Shown: positions 28,565 through 38,169, counted from the first letter of the stretch. The stretch is DNA of 64,000 nt from Kribbella capetownensis (GCF_004331485.1 NZ_SJKD01000007.1:62001-126000); one strand, 5' to 3'. Program-made: numbers and translations. The notes: generated by a model from the sequence alone, not told the origin.

Positions 28565-30355
28565 TCAGCCCGGGTAGACCGGAATGAACGGCATCGCGTT
28601 CGCGTCGTCCTCCATCGCGGTCCAGGTCAGGTCGCGGGTCTGCCAGTGCACGTGCCCGTCGACGTCCTCGACCGCCGGCAGCGTGTCCTTGTTCGGGTTC
28701 GAGGCCAGCCGCTGGGTGATGAAGTCTGTGGACGCACCCGGCAGCAACTGGAGCTTGGAACCGTCCGGATTGACCAGCCACGGCGCGCGGTCGGCGTTGC
28801 TGGCCGAGCCCGATGCCCCGGCGACCAGGACACCCTGCTTGTTCCAGGCCGCGTCGGTCATGTCGGTGAGTGCCAGCTCGAGCTTGCGGAGGCTGCCGAG
28901 CAGCAACTGCTTGCCGTCCGGGCCGGTCTGGATCGCCCCGGTCTCGACGTACGTCTTGCCGGTGGCCTTGGAGCGCATCACCAGCAGCGCCCGGACACCG
29001 TCCGGCGCCATCCGCAGCACCAGCGGGGTGTCACCGCGGAAGCTGACCGTCACGGCGGTGACCTTCCCGTCGCGGTTGCGGACCCGCAGCCGCGGCGTCG
29101 CCTTGTCGGCCCGGTCCAGGATCCACAGGTTGTCGTCGTGGTCGTAGCTCGGCCGCAGCACCGTGCCGAGGGTCTTGATCTTGCGCAGGTCGTCGGTCTT
29201 GTCGCTGTTGTCGGTGTTGTCCAGCGGACCGTAGGCGACCACCTTGTCGCCGTCGATGGTGGTCACGATCGCGCCGGAGTCACCGCTCAGGTTCACCGCG
29301 AACGACTCGGCGATCTGCCCGTGCAGCAGGCTGGAGTCCAGCGGCCGGGCGGCGATGTCGGACGCTCCGTCCAGCCCTTCGACGCGCTGCACCCGGCCCT
29401 GTCGCAGACCGTAGAGCGTGGTCATCGCGCCACCGGGGACGGACGGGTCGAACTGGCTGAAGTTGGCGAACGGCAGCTCGTCGGGATCGTCCGGAAGCAG
29501 CGGTGCGCCGCCGACCGTGATCCGGGCCCGGAGGTTGATCTGGTTGAGCGTCCAGACGATCTGGGCGGCGAGCAGCCGGCGGTCCGGCTCCCGCAGCGCG
29601 GCGGCCGTGTCGTTCAGCGCGACCGTGGCAACGCCGAACTCGACCGGGACAGAGACCTGCACCTCGGTGCCGGGCGGGGCGAGCGACACGACGCCGTTGC
29701 CGAGGCTCTTGGTCGGTCCCTTCAGCAGCTCCTGGACCAGCTGGGTCGCGGCCTGGCCCTGGGACTGGTTCACCGGCAGGTAGACCGGGTCCGGGACCAG
29801 CAACTCCCGGCCGGGGTTGAAGAAGTACAGATCGCGCGGGGCGAGTTTGAGGTCCACCTGGTTGCTGCCCAGGTACACCCCCGGCGGCACCGAAGCGACC
29901 CGCAACTGGCCGTCGACCTTCGCGACCTTGAACAGGAAGTCGGCCCGGTCGGCACCGGGCGCCGCCGGAATCCACTCGCCCCGTTCGTCGACGGTCGCGA
30001 TCTTCCGGGCGGTCAGCTTCACCCCACCGCCTGGTTGCGGCGACAGCGATCCGGGGCGCTGGTCGTAGACGATCGTCTGCGTCTCGGGCTTCCAGGCCGC
30101 GGCCGCGTCGGCCGTCATGTACTGCCGGGCGACGTCGAAGGCCCGCGTGTCCGACATCGCCTCCAGGAACCCGTTCACCAGCTCCAGCTCGGTGAGGTTG
30201 TCCCGCGGCGGCTTCGCTTCGACGCCGACCCCGAGCCCGCCCTGGGCCAACCCTTCCCGGCTGCCCTGGCGGATGTTCCCCTGCGTCGGGACGGTCGCGC
30301 ACCCGGTGACCAGCAAAGTCAGCGCCAGCACGACAACAAGCAGTCTGCGCCTCAC
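28565..30355 (-). CDS. lpqB: Lipoprotein LpqB
   Basis: A 596-residue lipoprotein with lipobox LVTGC (Cys19). An N-terminal GerMN-like domain (LVQELLKGPTKSLGNGVVS) is followed by a C-terminal beta-propeller with repeated short strands (LWILDRADKATPRLRVRNRDG). It is encoded directly after mtrB with a GTGA overlap, as in mycobacteria, where LpqB interacts with MtrB and affects MtrA phosphorylation. Confidence 0.96.
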   Translation of the reverse strand: MRRRLLVVVLALTLLVTGCATVPTQGNIRQGSREGLAQGGLGVGVEAKPPRDNLTELELVNGFLEAMSDTRAFDVARQYMTADAAAAWKPETQTIVYDQRPGSLSPQPGGGVKLTARKIATVDERGEWIPAAPGADRADFLFKVAKVDGQLRVASVPPGVYLGSNQVDLKLAPRDLYFFNPGRELLVPDPVYLPVNQSQGQAATQLVQELLKGPTKSLGNGVVSLAPPGTEVQVSVPVEFGVATVALNDTAAALREPDRRLLAAQIVWTLNQINLRARITVGGAPLLPDDPDELPFANFSQFDPSVPGGAMTTLYGLRQGRVQRVEGLDGASDIAARPLDSSLLHGQIAESFAVNLSGDSGAIVTTIDGDKVVAYGPLDNTDNSDKTDDLRKIKTLGTVLRPSYDHDDNLWILDRADKATPRLRVRNRDGKVTAVTVSFRGDTPLVLRMAPDGVRALLVMRSKATGKTYVETGAIQTGPDGKQLLLGSLRKLELALTDMTDAAWNKQGVLVAGASGSASNADRAPWLVNPDGSKLQLLPGASTDFITQRLASNPNKDTLPAVEDVDGHVHWQTRDLTWTAMEDDANAMPFIPVYPG

Positions 30356-32133
30356 CGCTGCTCACCACCCGTCAGCTTCTGGTACGGCGCTCCGACGTCG
30401 ACCAGCGACTTGTCGGAGACGACCCGGCTGGCGTCGGCGGGGCGGGCCGGCAGCGGCGATCCGGACAGCGTGACGTCGGGCCGGCGCGGCAGCGTGAGGC
30501 GGAAGTACGCGCCTTCGCCCGGTGAGCCCCAGGCGTCCAGCCGGCCACCGTGCAGCCGTGCGTCCTCCAGCGCGATCGACAGGCCGAGGCCGGTGCCGCC
30601 GGTGGTCCGCGCCCGAGCCGGGTCGGCCCGCCAGAACCTGCTGAACACCATCTCGGCCTCTTCGGCCCGGAAACCGACACCGTGGTCGCGGACCGCGACG
30701 GCGGCCGAGTCCTCGTCGTACGCGGTGCTGATCCGGATCGGCAGGCCCTCGCTGTGCTCGATGGCGTTGCCGATCAGGTTCCGCAGGATCCGCTCGATCC
30801 GGCGGGCGTCCACCTGCGCGCGGCAGGGCTCCGGGATGTCCAGCTGCACCTCGCAGCCCTTGCGCCGGAGCAGGGACTCGTGGTTCTCGAGTACCCGGTT
30901 GACGATGTCGCGCAAATCCACGTCTTCCAGGTCCAAGGCGGCCGCTCCGGCGTCGAACCTGCTGATCTCCAGCAGGTCGGCGAGCAGCTCCTCGAATCGG
31001 TTGAGCTCGTTCTGCAGCAGCTCGACCGAGCGGCGACTGATCGGGTCGAACTGGTCCCGGCTCTCGTGCAGCAGGTCGGCGGCCATCCGGACCGTGGTCA
31101 ACGGGGTCCGCAGCTCGTGCGAGACGTCGGAGACGAACCGGCGCTGCAACCGGGACAGCTCCTCGAGCCGCCGGATCTGCCGTTGCAGGTTGCTCGCCAT
31201 CTTGTTGAAAGAGACCGCCAGCCGGGCCAGGTCGTCGGTGCCGCGGACCTGCATCCGCTCCTCGAGCTTGCCTGCGGCCAGCCGCTCCGCGATCCGCCGC
31301 GCCATCCGGACCGGGGTGACGACCTGACGGGTGACCAGCCACGCCACCGCACCGAGCAGCACGACCAGCAGCAGGCCGGCGGTGACCAGCGCGCGCTGGA
31401 CGACGTCGAGCGTCTCCTGCTGCGCAGTGAGCGGGAAGAGGAAATAGACGGCGTACCGGTCGCCGGTGGAGTTCACCCGAAGCTGGGATCCCATCACCAG
31501 ACCGGGGACGCTGGGTCCGTCGCGGTAGTTGATCAGCGTGTAGGTGTCCCACAGTTTGGAGTCGTCGCTCATCACCGACGAGGCCAGCGCCTGCGGGATC
31601 GAGTCGCTGTCGACCAGCCCGGTGTAGCGGATCGCGTTCGAGGTGGCCGTGTCGGTCGGCACGAGCAGAACGTCGTACAGGCCGGGGCGGTTGGTGCCGA
31701 GGACCAGCTCGGACAGCTGCTGGTTGATCGTGGTCGGGTCGGCGGCGTTGATGGTGTTGGACAGCGAGGTCAGCTGCGCCCGCGCCTCCGCCTGCGCGCT
31801 GCCACGACGGGACTCCAGCACACCGTCGGTGACCTGGCTCATCATCACCCAGCCGACCAGGAGCAGTACGACGGTCGACATCAGCAGGGTGCCGGTGACG
31901 ATCCGGGCCTGGATGGACCGGCGCCAGATGTCCGGCCAGTGCTTGGGATGCGTCCGCCAGAGCGGCTGCGGGTAGGCAGGCCAATCTGCCGCGGCGGCGG
32001 TCAGCTCCAGCTCCGTCCCGCGGGTCTCGGCCGCCTCCTGCTCGGGAGGGGCCGGCTGCTGCTCCGGCCCCGGCGTCGTTGCCGGGGCGTCGGCGACAGC
32101 CTGCGACTCCTGGTCGCGTCCGTACTCGATCAG
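30352..32133 (-). CDS. mtrB: Sensor histidine kinase MtrB, likely CTG start
   Basis: About 593 residues if started at CTG 32133. The upstream frame from 32133 to the first ATG (31881) is open and adds 84 residues: a Pro/Glu-rich cytoplasmic tail and WRRSIQARIVTGTLL, which completes transmembrane helix 1. An ATG-31881 start would cut that helix. The second helix is near residues 250-270, then HAMP, then phosphorylated His339 in SDVSHELRTPLTT, then the ATPase boxes (NLIGNAIEHS; GTGLGLSIA). No ATG, GTG or TTG lies in the 84-codon extension. Confidence 0.93.
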   Translation of the reverse strand: MIEYGRDQESQAVADAPATTPGPEQQPAPPEQEAAETRGTELELTAAAADWPAYPQPLWRTHPKHWPDIWRRSIQARIVTGTLLMSTVVLLLVGWVMMSQVTDGVLESRRGSAQAEARAQLTSLSNTINAADPTTINQQLSELVLGTNRPGLYDVLLVPTDTATSNAIRYTGLVDSDSIPQALASSVMSDDSKLWDTYTLINYRDGPSVPGLVMGSQLRVNSTGDRYAVYFLFPLTAQQETLDVVQRALVTAGLLLVVLLGAVAWLVTRQVVTPVRMARRIAERLAAGKLEERMQVRGTDDLARLAVSFNKMASNLQRQIRRLEELSRLQRRFVSDVSHELRTPLTTVRMAADLLHESRDQFDPISRRSVELLQNELNRFEELLADLLEISRFDAGAAALDLEDVDLRDIVNRVLENHESLLRRKGCEVQLDIPEPCRAQVDARRIERILRNLIGNAIEHSEGLPIRISTAYDEDSAAVAVRDHGVGFRAEEAEMVFSRFWRADPARARTTGGTGLGLSIALEDARLHGGRLDAWGSPGEGAYFRLTLPRRPDVTLSGSPLPARPADASRVVSDKSLVDVGAPYQKLTGGEQR

Positions 32134-32828
32134 TCCGCACCCGCCTTGTAACCGACACCGCGGACCGTGACCACGATCTCCGGGTGCTCAGGGTCCTTCT
32201 CGATCTTGGAGCGCAGCCGCTGCACATGCACGTTGACCAGCCGGGTGTCGGCCGCGTGCCGGTAGCCCCAGACCTGCTCCAGCAGCACCTCGCGGGTGAA
32301 CACCTGCCAGGGCTTGGAGGCCAGGCAGACCAGCAGGTCGAACTCCAGCGGAGTCAGCTGGATGGTCTCCCCGGCCCGCTTCACCGAGTGCCCGGCGACG
32401 TCGATGGTCAGGTCGCCGATGGTGAGCGACTCCGGCCCCGGCTCGTCCATCCGGCGCAGCCGGGCCCGGATCCGGGCCACCAGCTCCTTCGGCTTGAACG
32501 GCTTGACCACGTAGTCGTCGGCACCGGACTCCAGGCCCAGCACGACGTCGACGGTGTCGCTCTTGGCCGTCAGCATCACGATCGGTACGCCGGACTCGGC
32601 CCGGATCGCCCGGCAGACGTCGATGCCGTCCATGCCGGGCAGCATCAGGTCGAGCAGCACCAGGTCCGGTTTGAACTCCCGGAACGCCGGTACCGCTTTG
32701 TCACCGGTTGCGCACAGATAGGTGTCGTAGCCCTCGTTGCGCAGCACGATGCTGAGCATCTCCGACAACGCGGTGTCGTCGTCGACGATGAGGATGCGGC
32801 CCCGCATCGTCCGGTTGCCTTCTGCCAC
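32130..32828 (-). CDS. mtrA: Response regulator MtrA
   Basis: A 232-residue OmpR-family regulator. Acidic pair D17/D18, phospho-acceptor Asp60 in LVLLDLMLPG, and Lys109 in DDYVVKPF. The C-terminal winged helix reads LTPLEFDLLVCLASKPWQVFTREVLLEQVWGY, ending VTVRGVGYKAGAD. MtrA controls cell-wall, division and osmotic genes in actinobacteria. GTG at 32828 follows GGAGCAGGGC; ATG at 32807 is an alternative. No tmk gene sits upstream, unlike M. tuberculosis. Confidence 0.97.
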   Translation of the reverse strand: MAEGNRTMRGRILIVDDDTALSEMLSIVLRNEGYDTYLCATGDKAVPAFREFKPDLVLLDLMLPGMDGIDVCRAIRAESGVPIVMLTAKSDTVDVVLGLESGADDYVVKPFKPKELVARIRARLRRMDEPGPESLTIGDLTIDVAGHSVKRAGETIQLTPLEFDLLVCLASKPWQVFTREVLLEQVWGYRHAADTRLVNVHVQRLRSKIEKDPEHPEIVVTVRGVGYKAGAD

Positions 32829-33064
32829 GCCCTGCTCCTTGCCGTCCGATCGTTGTGCGCCCAGCGGATGCTGACCGTACGCACTACGGATAGTGTCCCA
32901 TTCCCCGGGTAGTGCACACGCCGGATCGCCGAGTGACCCCGAGTTGGGCTGTGATCATGGTGCACTGCGGGTGTCCAAGACAACTCTGGGCACAACTCTG
33001 GGGCCGAGCTTCTGGGGATCACACGTCGGCGTCCGGCCGATGGTTCAGCGGGGACGGGAGGTGG
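32829..33064. other. Divergent intergenic region between mtrA and the MoxR-type operon
   Basis: These 236 bp separate two divergent operons and must hold both promoters. A 12-bp tandem repeat ACAACTCTGGG(C/G) lies at 32980-32991 and 32992-33003. GGAGGTGG just before the ATG at 33065 is a strong ribosome site. Confidence 0.5.
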
Positions 33065-34096
33065 ATGGTGGCCAAGCAGACGGCCGGCGATATCACGCTG
33101 CACGAGGGCACGGCGACGGAGCCGCTGCGGCCGTGGCTGCCCGCGGACCTGCTCGACAACGCGGCCCGGACCATCTCCGACAACAAGACGATCATGCTCG
33201 GCCTCCCGGTCCTGGCAGCCCTCGCACTGATCGCGGTCCAGGCCGTGCTGACGGAGGTCGCCGTACCTGGCGGTCTAGGTGGGTTCTTCGGGTCCGATGA
33301 CCCGTTCCAGCAGGCCGGTGCGGCGTTGCTGCTCACGTACGGCGTCCAGCTGGTCCTGTTCACCGTGGTGTCGAGCATGATGGCCGGGATCATCGCTCTC
33401 GCCGCCGTGCGAAGCCAGTTGGCGCATCGCGTCGGCCCGCGCGAGTTGCTGCGCCTGGTCCGGCCGTCGCTGCCCGCGCTGGCAGCTGTTGGGCTGCTGC
33501 AGTCGCTGTCGTTCGTCGTCCTGATCGCCGGTTGGGGTCTGGCGGTGTTCGGTATCGGCTCCGGCACGGACGCCGCGATCTCGTCCGACGTGGCCGGTGC
33601 GGTGGCCGTGGTGCTGGTGCTGGTCGGCGCTGTGCTCGTGCTGATCTTCGGCATCCGCCTGGTGCTGGCCGGGACCGTCGTACTGATGGAGGGGCGGCAT
33701 GCGCCCGACATCGGCCTCTACATCCCTGTCAGGGTGGGGATCTGGGGTTCGCTGAAGCGTTCCTGGCGGCTGGTGAAAGGCAAGTTCTGGCGGGTGTTCG
33801 GCATCCTGCTGTTCGCCGGTCTGGTGGTCAACATCGTCGGGTACGCCTTGCAGTTCGGGGTGACCACGCTGGTGCTCACGGTCGGCTCTTGGGCCGACAG
33901 CAGCGACGGCACCGGCGCGACGGTAGCCGCTGTGGTGATCGGTGTGGCGGCGGGTGTCGCGACCGCGATGACGCTGATCGCCAGCCTGGCCTTCATGTCT
34001 GCCGTCCAGGCCCTGATCTACCTGGATCTGCGGGTCCGGCGAGAGGGCCTCGACCTGTGGATGCGTCCGGTCCTGCGGCCAGGAGGTACGCCGTGA
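33065..34096 (+). CDS. Polytopic membrane protein of the MoxR/DUF58 operon
   Basis: A 343-residue protein with about six hydrophobic helices, including repeated Val/Ala stretches (GAVAVVLVLVGAVLVLIFGIRLVLAG), then an amphipathic GSLKRSWRLVKGKFWRVFGILLF block. It resembles the membrane proteins (glycerophosphodiester phosphodiesterase membrane-domain-like) that begin actinobacterial DUF4129/MoxR operons. The start lies after GGAGGTGG; GTG at 33068 would also fit. Its stop overlaps the DUF4129 start. Confidence 0.7.
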   Translation: MVAKQTAGDITLHEGTATEPLRPWLPADLLDNAARTISDNKTIMLGLPVLAALALIAVQAVLTEVAVPGGLGGFFGSDDPFQQAGAALLLTYGVQLVLFTVVSSMMAGIIALAAVRSQLAHRVGPRELLRLVRPSLPALAAVGLLQSLSFVVLIAGWGLAVFGIGSGTDAAISSDVAGAVAVVLVLVGAVLVLIFGIRLVLAGTVVLMEGRHAPDIGLYIPVRVGIWGSLKRSWRLVKGKFWRVFGILLFAGLVVNIVGYALQFGVTTLVLTVGSWADSSDGTGATVAAVVIGVAAGVATAMTLIASLAFMSAVQALIYLDLRVRREGLDLWMRPVLRPGGTP

Positions 34097-34731
34097 TCGC
34101 TGTGTTCCTCGAGGAACCGCCGGTGGACATCGGTCGGGACCAGGCGGCTGCCGAGGCGGCCCAGGAGTTGTCGAAGTCGGCGTACCGGCAGTCCGGCGGC
34201 TCATTGATCGAGAAGGCGCTCAACAAGGTCATGCAGTGGATCGGCGACATGCTGGACAGCCTCAGCGGTTCCTCCCCGAACGGCCACGCTGGTCTGGTCA
34301 TGCTGATCGTCCTGCTCGCGCTTATCGTCGTCGTGGTGCTGTGGCGGGCCGGCGTACTCCGGACCAGTCATCGGGAGAAGCAGACGGTCTTCGACACCTC
34401 GAGACCGCGCACTGCGGCCGAGTACCGCGCTCAGGCGGAGCGGGAGGCGGCGTCCGGCGACTTCGCCCACGCCATCCGCAGCCGCTTCCGTGCCTGCGTG
34501 GCAGAACTGACCGAGCGCACGATCCTGGACGATCGCGCCGGGCGGACGGCGTACGAGGTGGTTGCCGACGCCGGACGCGCGACACCGGCGTTGCGGGAGC
34601 CACTGCAGCCGGCGGCGCTCGCGTTCACCGAGGTTGTCTACGGCAACCGTCCGGGCACACCGCAGCGGTACGCCGCAGTCGTCGCCGCCGACGACGCTGC
34701 CCGGACTGCTCGGGTCATGGTGAGTGGATGA
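34093..34731 (+). CDS. DUF4129-domain membrane protein
   Basis: A 212-residue protein with a single hydrophobic helix near residues 67-85 (LVMLIVLLALIVVVVLW) and a C-terminal cytoplasmic DUF4129 domain: AEYRAQAEREAASGDFAHAIRSRFRACVAELTER, then AFTEVVYGN. GTGA overlap with the upstream gene and ATGA overlap with the downstream one. DUF4129 proteins belong to MoxR-linked operons; function is unknown. Confidence 0.85.
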   Translation: MIAVFLEEPPVDIGRDQAAAEAAQELSKSAYRQSGGSLIEKALNKVMQWIGDMLDSLSGSSPNGHAGLVMLIVLLALIVVVVLWRAGVLRTSHREKQTVFDTSRPRTAAEYRAQAEREAASGDFAHAIRSRFRACVAELTERTILDDRAGRTAYEVVADAGRATPALREPLQPAALAFTEVVYGNRPGTPQRYAAVVAADDAARTARVMVSG

Positions 34732-35870
34732 GTACTGCGGTCGGGCGGAGCGCTGGGGAGAGTTGGCGGGCCTTGCGGACGCCGCTGCTGGTGACCGGAG
34801 TAATCGTGCTGGCGGCGATCGTTGTACTGATCGCCACGACCGCACGGACTTCCGGGCCGTTCAGCCCGGACTCCACCGAGCCGGAGGGAGCGCGGGCGCT
34901 GGCGACGCTGCTGGGCAACCACGGCGTGAAGGTGACCGGCACCGACGTACTGGACGACGCCGTCCAGCCAGGCAGCGGCAAGACGCTGCTCATCGGCCCG
35001 GAGGGCCAGCTCGACCGCGACGACTGGCAGCGGATCGCAGACGCCGGCTGGAGCCATGTGGTCCTGATCCGCCCCGGCACCAGAGCGCTGGAGGTCCTGG
35101 CACCGGGTGTGGAGGACAACGGACAGATCCTGGCCTCGGACAGCCGTCAGCCGAACTGCGAGCTGCCGGCCGCGGTGAAGGCCGGCACGGTGACCGTCGG
35201 CGGGTCGACGTACTCCGCACCGGACGGCGCGCAGGCGTGCTACGGCGACGGCATCAACAACACGGTGATCCGGGTGGAGTCGGCCGGCCGGATCGTCGAC
35301 GTCGTGGGAACCACCCGCTCGTTCACCAACGAGCAGCTCGCCGACGACGGCAACGCGGCCCTGGCGCTCAACCTGATCGGCACCGACCGGGAGCTGACCT
35401 GGTACCTGCCGCAGTGGGAGTCGAGCGGGTTCGGCGACGACGACGAGGACAGCCCTCCACTGGTCCCGCCGGACATCCGCTACATCGGGTGGGCGCTGGC
35501 CTTCGCCGTACTCGTGGTGGCGTTGTGGCGGGGCCGACGGCTCGGCCCGGTGGTCGCGGAGCGGTTGCCGGTCATCGTGCACGCTGCCGAGACCACAGAG
35601 GGCCGGGCGCGGCTGTATCGACGCTCACGAGCCAGGGACCGCGCTGCGGCCGCACTGCGCGAGTCGGCGCTCGGCAAGCTCCACAAGGCGCACGGCATCC
35701 CCCGGCGGGCCGATCCGTCGGCTGTCGTGGCGACAGTGGCGGCCCGCACCGGCCGGGACCCGGCGATGCTGTACGAACTCCTCTACGGCCTCCCACCGCT
35801 CAGCGACGCCGCTCTGATGTCTTTGTCCCATGAACTCGACGTACTGACGCAGGAGGTACGACACCCGTGA
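34728..35870 (+). CDS. DUF4350-domain membrane protein
   Basis: A 380-residue protein with an N-terminal helix (LLVTGVIVLAAIVVLIATTA), an extracytoplasmic domain with PFSPDSTEPEGARALATLLGNHGVKV typical of DUF4350, a second helix near residue 250, and a basic cytoplasmic tail. It is translationally coupled on both sides. The extracytoplasmic domain resembles a GldG-like fold, as inferred from family knowledge. Confidence 0.85.
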   Translation: MSTAVGRSAGESWRALRTPLLVTGVIVLAAIVVLIATTARTSGPFSPDSTEPEGARALATLLGNHGVKVTGTDVLDDAVQPGSGKTLLIGPEGQLDRDDWQRIADAGWSHVVLIRPGTRALEVLAPGVEDNGQILASDSRQPNCELPAAVKAGTVTVGGSTYSAPDGAQACYGDGINNTVIRVESAGRIVDVVGTTRSFTNEQLADDGNAALALNLIGTDRELTWYLPQWESSGFGDDDEDSPPLVPPDIRYIGWALAFAVLVVALWRGRRLGPVVAERLPVIVHAAETTEGRARLYRRSRARDRAAAALRESALGKLHKAHGIPRRADPSAVVATVAARTGRDPAMLYELLYGLPPLSDAALMSLSHELDVLTQEVRHP

Positions 35871-36838
35871 CGACTACCGAGGTCAGCGCCGACCAGGCCA
35901 GGCAGGCGCTGGTCGCGCTGCGGACCGAGATCGGCAAGGCGGTGGTCGGTCAGGACACCGCAGTGACCGCACTGGTACTCGCCCTGCTCTGCCGCGGCCA
36001 CGTGCTGCTGGAGGGCGTGCCCGGTACGGCGAAGACGCTGATGGTGCGCGCGTTGTCGATGGCGATGCGGCTGGACACCAAGCGGGTGCAGTTCACGCCG
36101 GACCTGATGCCCGGTGACGTGACCGGATCGCTCGTGTACGACGCGAAGAGCAGCGAGTTCGAGTTCCGGCCGGGTCCGGTGTTCACCAACATCATGCTGG
36201 CCGACGAGATCAACCGGACCCCGCCGAAGACGCAGGCGGCGTTGCTGGAGGCAATGGAGGAGCGGCAGGTCACCGTCGACGGCGTACCGCGGCTGCTGCC
36301 GGTGCCGTTCGTCGTCGCCGCGACGCAGAACCCGATCGAGTACGAGGGCACGTACCCGTTGCCCGAGGCCCAGTTGGACCGGTTCCTGCTGAAGGTGACG
36401 CTCGACATCCCGCCGCGCGACGCGGAGATCGCCGTACTCGCTCGGCATGCCCAAGGCTTCGACCCACGTGATCTGGCTGCTGCCGGTCTGCGCCCGGTGG
36501 CTGGGCCGGAGGACCTCGCCGCCGGACAGGCCGCCGTACGCCGGGTCTCGGTCCGGGAGGACGTACTCGCGTACGTCGTGGACCTGTGCCGGGCGACGCG
36601 GCAGTCGCCATCACTGCAGCTCGGGGTGTCGCCGCGAGGCGCTACCGCCCTGCTGGCCGTGTCCAGGGCGTGGGCGTGGCTGTCCGGTCGGGACTACGTG
36701 ATTCCGGACGATGTGAAGGCGATGGCACGTCCTTGCCTTCGGCATCGGGTCCAGGTGCGGCCGGAGGCCGAGCTCGAGGGTGTCAGCGCGGACGCGGTGC
36801 TGGAGAGCGTCCTGGCGACCGTACCGGTGCCCCGATAG
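35867..36838 (+). CDS. MoxR-family AAA+ ATPase
   Basis: A 323-residue protein. Walker A is GVPGTAKT (50-57), Walker B IMLADEINR (D113, E114), sensor ATQNPIEYEGTYPLPEAQLDRF. MoxR ATPases act as chaperones for partners carrying von Willebrand A or DUF58 domains; the DUF58 protein follows three bases after. The GTG start overlaps the DUF4350 stop. Confidence 0.95.
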   Translation: MTTTEVSADQARQALVALRTEIGKAVVGQDTAVTALVLALLCRGHVLLEGVPGTAKTLMVRALSMAMRLDTKRVQFTPDLMPGDVTGSLVYDAKSSEFEFRPGPVFTNIMLADEINRTPPKTQAALLEAMEERQVTVDGVPRLLPVPFVVAATQNPIEYEGTYPLPEAQLDRFLLKVTLDIPPRDAEIAVLARHAQGFDPRDLAAAGLRPVAGPEDLAAGQAAVRRVSVREDVLAYVVDLCRATRQSPSLQLGVSPRGATALLAVSRAWAWLSGRDYVIPDDVKAMARPCLRHRVQVRPEAELEGVSADAVLESVLATVPVPR

Positions 36839-36841
36839 CTC

Positions 36842-38146
36842 ATGGTGCTCACCTACAGGGCCGCTCTGCTGGCCGCCGCCGGGGTCGTCTTCGTCGCTCT
36901 GGCGCTGCCGAGCTGGGGTGGCGTCGGTCTGGTCGTCGCGGTCGTCGTTGTGGTGTGCGTGGTGGTGTGCGTGGTGGACCTGCTGCTGGCCGGCTCGCCT
37001 CGGCGACTGCAGTTGAGCCGCGAGGGCGACACCGCCGTACGGCTGGGTGAGCACGCTGCTGTGAATCTGCTGGTGGCCAATCCGGGTCGTCGGGTGCGTG
37101 GTTTGCTGCGTGACGCATGGGCGCCGTCGGCCGGCGTACTGGACCCGCCGCACAAGCTGAACCTGCCGCATGGCGAACGGCGACGGCTGACGACCAATCT
37201 GCTGCCGACGCGGCGCGGGGACCGGCAGGCGGATCGGGTGACGATCAGATCGATCGGTCCGCTCGGTTTCGCCGGCCGGCAAGGGTCTCATCGGGTGCCG
37301 TGGACGGTGCGGGCGTTGCCGCCGTTCAAGAGCCGCAAGCACCTGCCGTCGCGGCTGGCGCGGTTGCGGGAGCTGGACGGGCGGACCGCTCTGCTTGTGC
37401 GGGGTCAGGGCACCGAGTTCGACTCACTGCGCGACTACGTGCCGGGTGACGACGTACGCAGCATCGACTGGCGTGCCACGGCCCGTCGCGGCAACGTCGT
37501 ACTGCGGACCTGGCGACCGGAGCGCGATCGCCAGGTCGCCATCGTGATCGACTCAGGCCGGATGTCGGCCGGACGGGTCGGCGACGCGCCGCGGCTCGAC
37601 CACGCGATGGATGCCGCGCTCCTGCTGGCCGCGCTCGCGACCCGCGCCGGTGACCGGGTTTCCTTGCTGGCTTGCGATTCCGCGGTCCGGGCCGACGTAC
37701 GACGCCCCGCGCCGGAGGACGTGCTGCCGTCGTTCGTGAACGCTTTGGCGAACGTCGAGGCCGAGCTCGTCCAGACCGACTTCCGCGTCGTCGTCTCGCA
37801 GGTGCTCGAACGGCTCGGCCAACGTTCCCTCGTCGTACTGCTGACCGGTTTGGACCCCGCGGTGATCGAGGAGTCCCTCCTCCCCGTCATCGGCCCGCTG
37901 CTGCGCCGCCACGTGATCGTCCTCGCGTCGGTCGCCGACCCCCGCCTCACCGAGCTCGAGTCCACCCGCTCCGACCTCCTCGAGGTCTACGGCGCCGCCT
38001 CCGCCGCCCGCACCCGCCTCGACCGCGAACGCGTAACCGCCGTCCTCACCCGAGCCGGCGTCACCGTCCTCGACGAAAACCCCGACACCATAGCCCCCGC
38101 CCTAGCCGACACCTACCTAGCTCTGAAGAAGGCCGGCCGCCTGTAG
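36842..38146 (+). CDS. DUF58-domain protein
   Basis: A 434-residue protein with two hydrophobic helices in the first 50 residues (including a Val/Cys-rich run near 30-48), then the DUF58 signature RDYVPGDDVRSIDWRATARRGNVV near residues 195-220. A von Willebrand A-like part contains VAIVIDSGRMSAG (MIDAS-like D-x-S). It is the probable client of MoxR. The last gene of the operon; its stop lies 23 bases from the convergent phosphotransferase stop. Confidence 0.93.
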   Translation: MVLTYRAALLAAAGVVFVALALPSWGGVGLVVAVVVVVCVVVCVVDLLLAGSPRRLQLSREGDTAVRLGEHAAVNLLVANPGRRVRGLLRDAWAPSAGVLDPPHKLNLPHGERRRLTTNLLPTRRGDRQADRVTIRSIGPLGFAGRQGSHRVPWTVRALPPFKSRKHLPSRLARLRELDGRTALLVRGQGTEFDSLRDYVPGDDVRSIDWRATARRGNVVLRTWRPERDRQVAIVIDSGRMSAGRVGDAPRLDHAMDAALLLAALATRAGDRVSLLACDSAVRADVRRPAPEDVLPSFVNALANVEAELVQTDFRVVVSQVLERLGQRSLVVLLTGLDPAVIEESLLPVIGPLLRRHVIVLASVADPRLTELESTRSDLLEVYGAASAARTRLDRERVTAVLTRAGVTVLDENPDTIAPALADTYLALKKAGRL

Positions 38147-38169
38147 GTGGACAACGTCCGCATGGACGG

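Noticed and set aside
28415..31327. A 970-residue plus-strand open frame opposite lpqB and mtrB
   Set aside because: Antisense shadow of two well-recognised genes; no ribosome site or family motif.
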